This document shows positions 24,340 through 37,657 of a DNA stretch of 64,000 nucleotides, piece by piece. The stretch's first letter is position 1; every line of letters starts with the position of its first letter. The stretch is from Agromyces badenianii (lineage in GTDB: Bacteria > Actinomycetota > Actinomycetes > Actinomycetales > Microbacteriaceae): positions 1,922,001 through 1,986,000 of the forward strand of contig NZ_CP028913.1 in the NCBI RefSeq assembly GCF_003070885.1. Direction: 5' to 3'. A program made the translations under genes and the position numbers. The notes below the pieces were generated by a model. That model saw only the letters and a list, made by a program, of their open reading frames with translations. It was not told where the DNA came from and made no database searches.

Positions 24340-25076
24340 CGTGCGACCACTCCAGCGGCGGCCACCGCGGCACGCACGAGACCTGGGTCGGTGATGTCGA
24401 ATCCCGCGACCCCGCCGCCGGGGCCGCTCGTTCCGCCTCGGGTCGTGGTGCCGCGGGCCGAGAGGTGCACGGCATCGACACCCGCGCCGGCGAGCAGCGC
24501 GATGTCGGCGATCCGCACACCGCCGCCTGCCATGATCTCGACCGGACCGGAGGCTTCGGCCATCGCCCGGAGCGTGCCGAGTCCCGCGCGACAGTCGACC
24601 GCGCCACCCGAGGTGAGCACCCGGCGGACGCCGAGCGCGGCGAGCGCCGCCACCGCGGCGAGTTGATCGTCGGCGGCGTCGACCGCGCGGTGCACCGTCA
24701 CGTCGAGCTCACCGGCCGCGTCGACGAACCGGGCGAGCGCTTCGAGGTCGAGCTCGCCCTGCGCCGTGAGCGCACCCACGACGACTCCGTCGACCGCGAA
24801 CGACGCCGAGCGACGGATGTCGCGCACGATGGTGTCGATCTCGTCGGCGTCGTACACGAATCCGCCTCCGCGAGGCCGCACGAGCACGTGCACGAATCCC
24901 GGCACCGACGCGTCGCGCGCTGCGGCGACCGCCGCTTCGATGAGCCCCGCCGACGGGGTCAGCCCGCCGAGTCCGAGCGCCTGGCACAGTTCGATGTGCG
25001 AGGCTCCCGCCGTGAGCGCGATGCGCACTCCCGCGGCATCCTGAACGGCGATTTCGACGCGGAGAGTTCCTGGCAT
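24336..25076 (-). CDS. cutC: CutC family protein
   Basis: A 246-residue TIM-barrel protein of the CutC family. It has the N-terminal VEIAVQDAAGVRIAL, HIELCQALGLGGLTPS, the VHVLVRPRGGGF strand, DVTVHRAVD and the TSGG loop near the C-terminus. CutC was named for copper homeostasis in E. coli, though that role is disputed. First gene of a leftward four-gene unit. ATG at 25076. Confidence 0.88.
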   Translation of the reverse strand: MPGTLRVEIAVQDAAGVRIALTAGASHIELCQALGLGGLTPSAGLIEAAVAAARDASVPGFVHVLVRPRGGGFVYDADEIDTIVRDIRRSASFAVDGVVVGALTAQGELDLEALARFVDAAGELDVTVHRAVDAADDQLAAVAALAALGVRRVLTSGGAVDCRAGLGTLRAMAEASGPVEIMAGGGVRIADIALLAGAGVDAVHLSARGTTTRGGTSGPGGGVAGFDITDPGLVRAAVAAAGVVAR

Positions 25077-25177
25077 CCCGACACGCTATCGGTTCACTGG
25101 GTCACCCGGGTCGCCGTGGCTCTCCGCTCCCCTGTGCGCCCTGGCGAGCTCGGCGCCCCAGCGCGTCTCCGCGCACG

Positions 25178-25216
25178 CGAACGGCCCGCCCCGGAAGCTC
25201 CGGAGCGGGCCGTTCG
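25178..25216. terminator. Strong hairpin between ilvC and cutC
   Basis: Near-perfect inverted repeat CGAACGGCCCGC...GCGGGCCGTTCG with an inner CCGGA/TCCGG helix, total 39 bases. It lies 117 bases after the ilvC stop and 101 bases before cutC, in the position of an ilv operon terminator. It lacks a clear T tract. Confidence 0.5.
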
Positions 25217-25232
25217 AGTGTGCTGAGGGTGA

Positions 25233-28729
<3,497 letters not shown>

Positions 28730-28770
28730 TCGGTTCCTGTTCTGGTGGACGGTGTGCGGGAAGCGCAGCC

Positions 28771-30465
28771 TCAGCCCGTCGTGGCGCCTTCGGCGGCGGA
28801 ACGCACGAGCTTCGAGTACTTCGCGAGGACGCCACGGGTATAGCGCGGGGGAAGCGGAGCCCAGCCTTCACGGCGGGCAGCCAGCTCGGCATCGTCGACC
28901 AGTAGGTCGATGGAACGAGCTGCGATATCGACCCGTATGAGATCACCATCGCGCACGAAGGCGATGGGACCTGCGTCCACCGCTTCGGGTGCCAGATGGC
29001 CGATGCAGAGGCCGGTTGTGCCGCCTGAGAATCGACCGTCCGTCAAGAGTAGTACATCTTTTCCGAGGCCTGCGCCCTTGATGGCCGCGGTGATGGCGAG
29101 CATCTCGCGCATGCCGGGGCCGCCCTTCGGCCCTTCGTAGCGGATGACGACCACGTCGCCGTGCTTGATCGAGCCCTCGGTGAGCGCGTCCATGGCGGCG
29201 CGTTCGCGCTCGAACACGCGCGCCGGCCCTTCGAAGGTGGCCGCGTCGAACCCCGCGGTCTTGACGACCGCGCCCTCGGGTGCGAGCGAGCCGTGCAGGA
29301 TGGTCAGGCCGCCGGTCTCGTGGATGGGGTTGTCGAGCGTGCGCAGCACCTCGCCGTCGAGCGGAGCGATCTCCATCTCGGCGAGATTCTCGGCGAGCGT
29401 CTTGCCGGTCACGGTGAGCGCGTCGCCGTGCATGAGCCCGGCGTCGAGCAGGGCCTTCATGAGCACCGGCAGGCCGCCGCGGCGGTCGACGTCGTTCATG
29501 ACGTACTTGCCGAAGGGCTTGAGGTCGCCGATGTGCGGCACCTTCGAGCCGATGCGGTTGAAGTCGTCGAGCGTGAGGTCGACCTCGGCCTCGTGCGCGA
29601 TCGCGAGGAGGTGCAGCACGATGTTGGTCGAGCCGCCGAGGGCCATGCCGACGGCGATGGCGTTCTCGAAGGCCTTCTTGGTGAGGATCTGACGTGCCGT
29701 GATGCCGTGCTTCAGCAGGTTCACGACGGCCTCGCCCGAGCGGTGCGCGTAGTAGTCGCGGCGGCGGTCTGCTGACGCCGGCGAGGCCGAGCCCGGAAGA
29801 GATAGCCCGAGCGCCTCGGCGACCGAGGCCATGGTGTTCGCCGTGTACATGCCGCCGCAGGCGCCCTCGCCCGGGGCGAATGCGCACTCGATGCGCTTCG
29901 CGTCGGCCTCGCTCATCGTGCCGGCCTTGACGGCGCCGACCGCTTCGAACGAGTCGATGATCGTGATGTCTTTCTCGGTGCCGTCGGACAGCCGCACCCA
30001 GCCCGGCGCGATGGAGCCGGCGTAGAGGAAGACCGAGGCGAGGTCGAGCCGGGCCGCGGCCATGAGCATGCCGGGGATCGACTTGTCGCAGCCCGCGAGC
30101 AGCACCGATCCATCGAGACGCTCGGCCTGCATGACGACCTCGACCGAGTCTGCGATGACCTCGCGTGAGACGAGGGAGAAGTGCATGCCCTCGTGCCCCA
30201 TCGAGATGCCGTCGGAGACGGAGACCGTGCCGAACTGCAGCGGGTACCCGCCGCCGCCGTGCACGCCCTCTTTCGCGGCCTGCGCGAGCCGGCCGAGCGA
30301 GAGGTTGCAGGGGGTGATCTCGTTCCACGACGAAGCGATGCCGATCTGCGGCTTGTCCCAGTCCGCATCTCCCATGCCGACGGCGCGGAGCATGCCGCGG
30401 CTGGTCATGGCTTCGATGCCGTCGGTGACGGTGCGGCTACGAGGTTTGGGATCGAACTCCGACAT
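28771..30465 (-). CDS. ilvD: Dihydroxy-acid dehydratase
   Basis: A 564-residue iron-sulfur dehydratase of BCAA synthesis. Three Cys ligands sit in the usual places: [18 protein letters not shown] and [14 protein letters not shown], and the C-terminal catalytic region has [10 protein letters not shown]. Metal-binding [10 protein letters not shown] is also present as [13 protein letters not shown] at 30465 lies only 9 bases downstream of the trehalose gene stop, so the ilv operon either has a promoter inside that gene or is co-transcribed with it. Confidence 0.95.
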   Translation of the reverse strand: MSEFDPKPRSRTVTDGIEAMTSRGMLRAVGMGDADWDKPQIGIASSWNEITPCNLSLGRLAQAAKEGVHGGGGYPLQFGTVSVSDGISMGHEGMHFSLVSREVIADSVEVVMQAERLDGSVLLAGCDKSIPGMLMAAARLDLASVFLYAGSIAPGWVRLSDGTEKDITIIDSFEAVGAVKAGTMSEADAKRIECAFAPGEGACGGMYTANTMASVAEALGLSLPGSASPASADRRRDYYAHRSGEAVVNLLKHGITARQILTKKAFENAIAVGMALGGSTNIVLHLLAIAHEAEVDLTLDDFNRIGSKVPHIGDLKPFGKYVMNDVDRRGGLPVLMKALLDAGLMHGDALTVTGKTLAENLAEMEIAPLDGEVLRTLDNPIHETGGLTILHGSLAPEGAVVKTAGFDAATFEGPARVFERERAAMDALTEGSIKHGDVVVIRYEGPKGGPGMREMLAITAAIKGAGLGKDVLLLTDGRFSGGTTGLCIGHLAPEAVDAGPIAFVRDGDLIRVDIAARSIDLLVDDAELAARREGWAPLPPRYTRGVLAKYSKLVRSAAEGATTG

Positions 30466-30474
30466 GCATCGAGT

Positions 30475-32721
30475 CTATGGCCAGCGCGAGGGACCCCCGC
30501 GCGTCACTTCACGGGCGTCGGCGAGCCGCTCGAGCAGGTCGGCGACGTCGTCTGGACTGCGCACGCGGTTGGCCGCGAGCGACCGCCCCTGGCCGACCTT
30601 CACGCCGAGATCTTCGTTCTCGAGCGCTGCGAACGCGTCTTCGTCGGTGACGTCGTCGCCGACGTAGACCACGGCACTGGCACCTGCATGCTGGCGGAGC
30701 CGGGTGAGCGCCTCGCCCTTGTCGCTCGGACGCACCGAGAACTCGAGCACGCCCTTGCCGGTGCGCACGGTGAGCTCGGGGATCTCGGACTCGACTCGCT
30801 CGCGGGCGACGCGCTGGAGCTCGGCGGCGGTCTCGGCGACGACCTTCCGGGTGTGCAGCGCGAGTCCGGCGGGCTTCCACTCCACCCATGCGCCCTCGGC
30901 ACCCGAGGCGACCTCCTCGAGGATGGCGGTGAGATGCTCGAGGGCCGCGAGCTCTGCGTCGCGCAGGTCGATCGTGACCCCGCCGGCGTCGAGCTGCAGC
31001 TCCACGCCGTGGGATCCGCTGAGCAGCGCGCCCTGCGGGGGGTCGGCGACCTCGCGGAGACTCTCGAGGGCACGCCCGGAGACGATCGCGACGCGGGTGT
31101 CGTCGAGCGCCGCGAGTCGCTCGATCGCGGCGCGTGCGCGCTTCGTCGCCCGCGCGTCCTGGGGCCGGTCGACGAGCGGAGCGAGGGTGCCGTCGAAGTC
31201 GAGGGCGACGAGCAGCCGATCGGTGTCGGCGATGCGGAGGATCGCCGTTTCGAGCCCCTCGGGAACCCCGGAGGCGATGATGCCGGCGCCGGTCAGCGTC
31301 TTCAGGAACGTCGCAGACCACTTCGCCACGTCGTTCTCGCGCACGCGCTTGCGCAGGGCCCGCATGCGTCGGGCCCGCTCCTTGCGCGGCATCCGTGCGG
31401 CCTCGACCATCGCGTCCTTCAAGCCGTCGATGTCGTGCGGGTTCACGAGGATGGCCTGCCGGAGCTCGTCGGATGCCCCGGTGAACTCGCTGAGCACGAG
31501 CACGCCGTCGTCGTCGAAGCTGCACGCGACGAACTCCTTAGCGACGAGGTTCATGCCGTCGCGGAGCGCCGTCACGAGCATGACGTCGGCGGCGAGGTAG
31601 AGCGCGACCATCTCCTCCCGCGGGTAACCGTGGTGGAGGTAGGCGATCGCCTGGTGGCCGAGGGTGGAGTGGTCGCCGTTCAGGCGCCCCACCATGAGCT
31701 CGATCTCGTCGCGAAGCTGCCGGTACGTCTCCACGCGTTCGCGCGACGGGCTCGCGACCTGCACGAGGGTGACGTCTTCGACCGAGAGCCGGCCGTCGCG
31801 CAGCAGCTCGCCGAAGGCCTTCAGCCGGTGCCGGATGCCCTTCGTGTAGTCGAGCCGGTCGACGCCGAGCATGATCGTCTTCGGGTTGCCGAGGCTCTCG
31901 CGGATCTCGTGTGCGCGGGCCTGCACCTCGGGCCGCCGTGCGATCTCCTCGAACCCGGCCGCGTCGATCGAGATGGGGAACTGGCGGGCGACGACGTGCC
32001 GCACATTGCCGTCGGGGCCTGGCACGTCGATGACGCTGCCTCGGGTGGCGTACCCGAAGAGGCGGCGCACGGCGCGCGTGAAGTTGCCGGCGTCGGCGGC
32101 GCGCTGGAAGCCGATGACATCGGCGCCGAGCAGTCCGTCGATGACCTGGCGCCGCCACGGCAGTTGCGAGTAGATGCCGTATGCCGGGAACGGGATGTGG
32201 TTGAAGAACCCGATCACGAGGTCGGGGCGCTTCTCGCGCAGCATCCGGGGCACCAACTGCAGCTGGTAGTCCTGCACCCAGACGACCGCGCCGTCGGAGG
32301 CCGCACGCGCGGCGGCCTCGGCGAAGCGCCGGTTGACCCGCACGTACGCGTCCCACCATTCGCGGTGGAACGACGGCGGGGCGATGACGTCGTGGTACAG
32401 CGGCCAGAGGGTGTCGTTCGAGAAGCCCTCGTAGTAGTCCTCGAGCTCCGTTGCCGACAGCGGCACCGGGATGATGTTGATGCCGTCGTACTCGAACGGG
32501 TCGAACTCGCGGTCGGCGACGCCGGCCCAGCCGATCCAGGCGCCGTCGGCGGCGCGCATGACCGGTTCGAGCGCGGTGACGAGGCCGCCCGGCGAGCTCT
32601 TCCAACCGGTTTCGCCGTCGGGGCCCTGCTCGTAGTCGACCGGCAGGCGGTTGGAGACCACGATCATGTCGTAGGCGGCGTCGATGTAGAGATCGTCGCG
32701 TTTCGGTTCATGGGCGTTCAT
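30475..32721 (-). CDS. Fused trehalose-6-phosphate synthase / phosphatase
   Basis: A 748-residue fusion. Residues about 18-480 form a GT20 glycosyltransferase (OtsA) with SNRLP at 23-27, HIPFP at 175-179, DRLDYTKG at 288-295 and RDGMNLVAKE at 387-396. Residues about 500-740 form a HAD phosphatase (OtsB) with DFDGT at 508-512 and a C-terminal GDDVTDED. It should make trehalose-6-phosphate from UDP-glucose and glucose-6-phosphate and dephosphorylate it in one chain. ATG at 32721 follows GAGGAGGG at long spacing. The fused layout is known in some actinobacteria and yeasts. Confidence 0.93.
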   Translation of the reverse strand: MNAHEPKRDDLYIDAAYDMIVVSNRLPVDYEQGPDGETGWKSSPGGLVTALEPVMRAADGAWIGWAGVADREFDPFEYDGINIIPVPLSATELEDYYEGFSNDTLWPLYHDVIAPPSFHREWWDAYVRVNRRFAEAAARAASDGAVVWVQDYQLQLVPRMLREKRPDLVIGFFNHIPFPAYGIYSQLPWRRQVIDGLLGADVIGFQRAADAGNFTRAVRRLFGYATRGSVIDVPGPDGNVRHVVARQFPISIDAAGFEEIARRPEVQARAHEIRESLGNPKTIMLGVDRLDYTKGIRHRLKAFGELLRDGRLSVEDVTLVQVASPSRERVETYRQLRDEIELMVGRLNGDHSTLGHQAIAYLHHGYPREEMVALYLAADVMLVTALRDGMNLVAKEFVACSFDDDGVLVLSEFTGASDELRQAILVNPHDIDGLKDAMVEAARMPRKERARRMRALRKRVRENDVAKWSATFLKTLTGAGIIASGVPEGLETAILRIADTDRLLVALDFDGTLAPLVDRPQDARATKRARAAIERLAALDDTRVAIVSGRALESLREVADPPQGALLSGSHGVELQLDAGGVTIDLRDAELAALEHLTAILEEVASGAEGAWVEWKPAGLALHTRKVVAETAAELQRVARERVESEIPELTVRTGKGVLEFSVRPSDKGEALTRLRQHAGASAVVYVGDDVTDEDAFAALENEDLGVKVGQGRSLAANRVRSPDDVADLLERLADAREVTRGGPSRWP

Positions 32722-32823
32722 ATCGGCGGATGTCCCTCCTCGCGCTTTCTTCAGGCTAACAGTCGCTTCGCGGGGCCGGCCCGAGACGGTCGGCGCGCGG
32801 CGATCGGCGGTGCGCGACACCGG

Positions 32824-34767
32824 TCAGCCGAGCGCTGCCGCCGCGAACCCGATCGAGCGCACGCCGCGGCGCCGGCCGATCACGAGGCCCGTGCCGAGCA
32901 CGCCGGCGAGGCCGAACACGGCGAGTGCCCCGGCCGCCAACGCCACAGCTCCCCCGGAGGCGCCCGCGACGATGAGCTGCATGCCCTGCACGGCCCAGGT
33001 GAGCGGCAGGAACGGACTGATGGCCTGGAACGGACCGCTCAGCACCTCGATCGGGTAGAGCCCGCCCGACGCGGTGAGCTGCAGTGCGACGAGCACGAGC
33101 GAGACGAGGAGTCCCGCCCGCCCGAGCCACACGGTGAGGAAGGCGTGCAGCGCGGTGAAGACGAGGGCGAGCAGCGCCGCGAACGCGAGGGTCTGCGGCA
33201 GCAGCGTCCAGGCGACGCCCATGGCGCCGTGCAGGAGCAGCACCACCGCGACGGCCTGGGCGAGGGCGAGGAGGCCGGCGCGAGCGAGCGTGCGCCACAC
33301 GAGACCGCCGGTCGAGGCGGTGCTGCGAAGGGCCTCCCGGCCGAACGGACGGAACACGAGGAAGAGCGCCATCGCGCCGAGCCAGAGCCCGATCGGCAGG
33401 AACAGCATGCCGATGACCTCGCCGGTTCCGGCGATCTCGTGATCGCGGGTGGCCTGGACCGTCACCGGTTCGGCGACGACCTCTGCGGTCGCCGCCCCGT
33501 CGATGTCGGTGAGCGCCTTCGCGCTCTCCGCCCCGGAGGCGAGCCCGCTTGCGAGGGTGTTCGCGCCGCCGGCGAGCTGCGTGGCGCCGGCCGCGGCATC
33601 CGATGCCCCGCCCTGGAGCGCGCCGAGCCCGCCCGCGAGCTCGTCGAGCCCGGAGGCGAGGCCGTTCGCGCCGTCGCGGATGCCGCCGGAGCCGGCCGCC
33701 ACCTGCGCGGCGCCGCCCGAGAGCTGCGAGATGCCGGCCTGGATGCCGTCGATGCCGCCGCGGGTCTCCGCCGCGAGCTTCGTCCCTCCGGCGGCGAACT
33801 GCGACACGCCCTGCTCGACCTGGCCGACGTAGCCGAGGTATTCGGCCAGCTCGGGGAACTGTTCGAGCAGGCCCGGATTCTGCTCGACGTAGCCGTTCAA
33901 CGCGTCGACGCTGTTCGTGAGTTCGCCCGATGCCCCGGCGATCATGCCGACGTACTGGTCCCAGCCGACAGACAGCCCGTCGAGCCCGGCGGCACCCTGG
34001 TCGAGGCCCGCGAGCCCGCTCGCGATGCCGTCGACGCCGTGCGTGTACTGCGTGACGCCGGCGGCGTACGCGTGCGCGCCGCTCGCGGCGTCCGTCGCCC
34101 CCGACGCCGCCCCGGCGACGCCGTTCGACAGCGTGCCGAGACCGCCCGCGAGCGAACCGACTCCGGTCGAGAGCTGGGTCGCACCGCCGGCAGCCTCGCC
34201 GAGCGCGCCGCCCATCGTCGCGAGGTTCGTGTAGAAGCCCTCGAGGTACTGTGCGGTCAGCTCACGGCCGAAGGTCGCCGACATGGCGTCGCCGACCGAT
34301 TGGGCCACCGAGCCCGCGAGGTATCCGTGCGCGTCGTCGGTGCGGATGTCGAGGTTCGCCTGCTGAGGGCTCCGGCCCGAGAGCGAGGTCACCGACTCCG
34401 AGAAGTCCTCGGGGATGGTGAGCACCGCGTAGGCGTCGCCCGAGGCGAGGAGCCCGGCCGCCTCCTCGTCGTTGGAGATCTTCCATTGGAAGCCGGCCGT
34501 GTCGGGGTCGGTCAGCTCGGTCACGAGCTGGCGACCGGCGAGCACCGGCTGATCGGTGCCGTCGGGCAGTGTCATGGTGACCATCTCGTCGTTGTTGACG
34601 ACGACGGCCGGGATCTGCTCGAGGTTGTCGCCGGCACCGCCGAGGGCGCCGGAGACGAGTCCGGAGACGGCGAGCGGCACGGCGATGACGGCGGCGACCA
34701 GCACGCCGTAGCGCACGCGGCGCTGGGCGGGGGTCGAGCCGAAGAGCCGGGAGAGTCGAGTGCTCAT
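32824..34767 (-). CDS. YhgE/Pip-family membrane protein
   Basis: A 647-residue protein. An N-terminal membrane helix (about 20-42) is followed by an extracytoplasmic domain, a long stretch of L-x-x-G heptads (about 185-420), then about six membrane helices resembling an ABC-2 permease. YhgE/Pip proteins are known as a phage infection protein in lactococci and as ESX-associated or export-linked proteins; the transport role is not proven. Its ATG overlaps the MMPL stop by 4 bases (ATGA), so the two are coupled. YhgE genes in actinobacteria often sit beside a separate ABC ATPase gene; here that partner seems to survive only as the MMPL C-terminal domain. Confidence 0.88.
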   Translation of the reverse strand: MSTRLSRLFGSTPAQRRVRYGVLVAAVIAVPLAVSGLVSGALGGAGDNLEQIPAVVVNNDEMVTMTLPDGTDQPVLAGRQLVTELTDPDTAGFQWKISNDEEAAGLLASGDAYAVLTIPEDFSESVTSLSGRSPQQANLDIRTDDAHGYLAGSVAQSVGDAMSATFGRELTAQYLEGFYTNLATMGGALGEAAGGATQLSTGVGSLAGGLGTLSNGVAGAASGATDAASGAHAYAAGVTQYTHGVDGIASGLAGLDQGAAGLDGLSVGWDQYVGMIAGASGELTNSVDALNGYVEQNPGLLEQFPELAEYLGYVGQVEQGVSQFAAGGTKLAAETRGGIDGIQAGISQLSGGAAQVAAGSGGIRDGANGLASGLDELAGGLGALQGGASDAAAGATQLAGGANTLASGLASGAESAKALTDIDGAATAEVVAEPVTVQATRDHEIAGTGEVIGMLFLPIGLWLGAMALFLVFRPFGREALRSTASTGGLVWRTLARAGLLALAQAVAVVLLLHGAMGVAWTLLPQTLAFAALLALVFTALHAFLTVWLGRAGLLVSLVLVALQLTASGGLYPIEVLSGPFQAISPFLPLTWAVQGMQLIVAGASGGAVALAAGALAVFGLAGVLGTGLVIGRRRGVRSIGFAAAALG

Positions 34768-37649
34768 CGGTGGGCCTCCTGGAGGTGCGAGACGGGTTCG
34801 AGGGTACGGATGCCGCGTGCGGCGAGTTCGGGCGCCGACGCGGGTGACACGGCCGAGCGGCCGAGCCCGACGATGAGCGTCACCTGTGCGGGCACGAGCA
34901 CGGCGAGCGCACGCCACAGTGCGCCGCTGGCCGAGCCGGGATCGTCGTCGAGGTCGATCACGAGGGCCTTGGGACGCTCGGCGAGCGCCGCGGCGACCGC
35001 CACGAGCGTGCGGGCCTCGACGCCGAGCGCGGCGAGCGGGGTGTCGGCGGTGAAGCGCGGCCCGTCGGGGCCGTGGCCCGCGGCATCCGCCGCTCGCGAC
35101 GCCCACGTGCGAACGAGCGTGTTCGACGGCGAGAGCCGGTACCACGGGCGGATGGCGTCGAGCCGGCCCGCGATGAGCTCGCCGACGGTGCCGCCCGGCC
35201 CGGCAGCGGCATGGACGTCGGCGATCGCGACGCCGCGCATGACCGCACCGGCTCCCGTGGGCAGCGGCGAGCCGAGCACGGCGAGCCGGCCGTCGACCGG
35301 GTCGAGACGTCCCGCGAGGGTCGCGGCGACGACGCGCCGATCGACGGGATCGCCCTGCACGACGAGCACGCCGCCCGTCGGCACCTCGACCGAGAGCGGG
35401 CCGATCGGGCGTTCGGGCAGGCCGAACACCGCGGCGTCGGCGTTCACTGCTGCGGGGCGTGAAGCGGCCCAGGCCTGCTGGTCGAGGTGGGCGCGCAACC
35501 CCTCTCCCTCGATGTCGACGTTCGGCAGCGCCTTCGCGAGCCACTTCGGCAGCCACCAGGCCGCATTTCCGGCGAGCGCCATCGCGGCGGGCACGAGCGT
35601 CATGCGCACGAGGAACGCGTCGAAGGCGACGCCCACGGCGAGCGCGAACGCGATGCCCTTGATCACCCCGGCGCCCTCGGGCACGAAGGCGAAGAAGACG
35701 AAGAACATGATGAGTGCGGCGGCGGTGACGACGCGGGCGGCGTGCTGGAACCCGTGCACGACGGCCTTGCGCGGCTCCTTCGTCTTGACGAACTCCTCGC
35801 GCATGCCCGAGACGAGGAACACCTCGTAGTCCATGGCGAGGCCGAACAGCACGGCCATGAGCAGGATGGGCAGGAAGCTCAGGATCGGTCCGGGCTCGAC
35901 GTGCAGCAGATCGGCGAACCAGCCCCACTGGAAGATCGCGACGGTGACGCCGATGGCGCCGAAGGCCGAGAGCAGGAACCCGAGGGCGGCCTTGATCGGC
36001 ACGAACACCGATCGGAACACCATGAGCAGGAGCACGATCGAGAGGCCGACGACGATGAGCGCGAACGGGATGAGCGCGTCGGCGAGACGGTTCGAGATGT
36101 CGATCGCCACGGCCGTGTAGCCGGTCACCGCGATCGGCGTGCCGAGCTCGGCGCTGATCGAGGGTTCGAGCTCGCGGATGTTCTCGACGAGCACCTTGGT
36201 CTCTGGGGCATCCGGTGCGCTGTCGGGGATCACCTGGATGATCGCCGTGTCGGCCGTCTCGTTGGGCAGGCCGTCGCCGACGAAGGCGACGTCGTCGAGG
36301 TCGCCGATGCGGTCGCCGATGGCGTCGAGGTCGTCGAAGATGTCGGTGGTCTGGGTGATGTCGACGGTGACGATCAGCGGCCCGTTGTAGCCGGGGCCGA
36401 AGCCGTTCTCGATCATCTCGTACGCCTCGCGCTGGCTGGATCCCTCGGATCCCGACCCGTTCGGCAGGTTGAGGTCGAGGCTCGCGGCCGGCACCGCGGC
36501 GGCTCCGAGGAGCCCCACCACGAGGACGACGAACACGACGGGCGCCTTCAGCACCAGGTCGACCCAGCGCCGGCCCATGGTGCGCTTGCCGCCGTCGTCG
36601 GCGGCGTTGGCTCGGCGGTGCGCGCGGCTGCCGGGCTTCGGGATGAGCCGGCGCCCGAAGACGCCGAGCAGTGCGGGCAGCAGGGTGACGGCCCCCGCCA
36701 CCGCGATGAACACGGCGAACGCGGCGCCCACGCCCATGACGCTGAGGAACGGGATGCCGACGACCAGCAGGCCGAGGAGCGCGATGATCACGGTCAGCCC
36801 GGCGAACACCACGGCGCCGCCGGCGGTCGCGACGGCCTCTGCGGCCGACTCCTCGGGATCCTGCCCGCGGGCCAGCTGCGTCCGGTGCCGCGACAGGATG
36901 AAGAGCGCGTAGTCGATGCCGACCGCGAGCCCGATCATGACCGCGAGCATCGGGGCCGTCGACGACACCGTGGTGAACGCCGCGACGATCGAGATGCCGC
37001 CGAACGCCGCACCGACGCCGACGAGCGCGGTGAGCAACGGCATGCCCGCCGAGAGCAGCGAGCCGAACGTGATGATGAGCACGACGGCGGCGAACAGCAC
37101 GCCGAATACCTCGGTGATCGTCAGGCCGAAGCTCGTCTCCTGGAAGACGTCGCCGCCGAACGCCACGACGAGGCCTGCATCACCTGCGAGCTCGCCCGTC
37201 GCGGTCACGGCGTCGAGGGATTCCGCGGTGACGTCGGTGACCGGGCCGTCGAACTGCACCTGCACGTAGGCGGTTCGGCCGTCGCCCGAGATCTGGTCGC
37301 CGGCGTACTCGTCGAAGGGCCCGAGCACGCTCGCGACACCGTCGACCTGCTCGATCTCGGCCTCCATCGCCTCGATCGCCGCGCGGAAGGATTCGGACTC
37401 GACGGATGCCCCGTCGGGGGCCTCGACGACGGCCTTCGCCGAAGCGCCCGCCGTCTGCGGGAACACCGCGGCGAGCTGGTCGATCGCGGTCTGCGACTCG
37501 GTGCCGGGGATCGCGAAGGAATCCTGCAGCTGGCCGCCGAGGCCGAGGCCGGCGCCGAGCAGCGCGCCGAGGGCGAGCGCCCACGCGACGATGACGTACC
37601 AGGCGCGGCGGAAGGCGAAACGACCGATGCGGTGAAGGAGGAGTGCCAT
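34764..37649 (-). CDS. MMPL-family RND transporter with C-terminal degenerate ABC-ATPase-like domain
   Basis: A 961-residue protein. Residues 1 to about 717 form a typical MMPL/RND unit: an N-terminal helix, a porter domain, five helices, a second porter domain and six more helices, with GIDYALFILSRHR and GLAMDYEVFLVSGMREE as family hallmarks (the Asp in the latter serves proton coupling in relatives). The last 244 residues, from about 718, resemble an ABC ATPase: ...LAGRLDPVDGRLAVLG after the P-loop position, and VAAALAERPKALVIDLDD at the Walker B position. The Walker A position reads QGDPVDRRVV (765-774), without the lysine, so it should not hydrolyse ATP. ATG at 37649, 8 bases after the TetR stop. 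Confidence 0.88.
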   Translation of the reverse strand: MALLLHRIGRFAFRRAWYVIVAWALALGALLGAGLGLGGQLQDSFAIPGTESQTAIDQLAAVFPQTAGASAKAVVEAPDGASVESESFRAAIEAMEAEIEQVDGVASVLGPFDEYAGDQISGDGRTAYVQVQFDGPVTDVTAESLDAVTATGELAGDAGLVVAFGGDVFQETSFGLTITEVFGVLFAAVVLIITFGSLLSAGMPLLTALVGVGAAFGGISIVAAFTTVSSTAPMLAVMIGLAVGIDYALFILSRHRTQLARGQDPEESAAEAVATAGGAVVFAGLTVIIALLGLLVVGIPFLSVMGVGAAFAVFIAVAGAVTLLPALLGVFGRRLIPKPGSRAHRRANAADDGGKRTMGRRWVDLVLKAPVVFVVLVVGLLGAAAVPAASLDLNLPNGSGSEGSSQREAYEMIENGFGPGYNGPLIVTVDITQTTDIFDDLDAIGDRIGDLDDVAFVGDGLPNETADTAIIQVIPDSAPDAPETKVLVENIRELEPSISAELGTPIAVTGYTAVAIDISNRLADALIPFALIVVGLSIVLLLMVFRSVFVPIKAALGFLLSAFGAIGVTVAIFQWGWFADLLHVEPGPILSFLPILLMAVLFGLAMDYEVFLVSGMREEFVKTKEPRKAVVHGFQHAARVVTAAALIMFFVFFAFVPEGAGVIKGIAFALAVGVAFDAFLVRMTLVPAAMALAGNAAWWLPKWLAKALPNVDIEGEGLRAHLDQQAWAASRPAAVNADAAVFGLPERPIGPLSVEVPTGGVLVVQGDPVDRRVVAATLAGRLDPVDGRLAVLGSPLPTGAGAVMRGVAIADVHAAAGPGGTVGELIAGRLDAIRPWYRLSPSNTLVRTWASRAADAAGHGPDGPRFTADTPLAALGVEARTLVAVAAALAERPKALVIDLDDDPGSASGALWRALAVLVPAQVTLIVGLGRSAVSPASAPELAARGIRTLEPVSHLQEAHR

Positions 37650-37657
37650 GTTCGGAC

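Noticed and set aside
20095..25076. Riboswitches or attenuators before serA, ilvD or cutC
   Set aside because: No known riboswitch core or leader-peptide pattern could be recognised in these leaders, so none is claimed.
30181..35829. A 1882-codon open frame on the plus strand opposite ilvD, trehalose, YhgE and MMPL genes
   Set aside because: It is antisense to four genes with clear motifs, is Arg/Asp/Glu/Val-rich without hydrophobic order and has no domain. Long antisense frames are expected in high-GC DNA.
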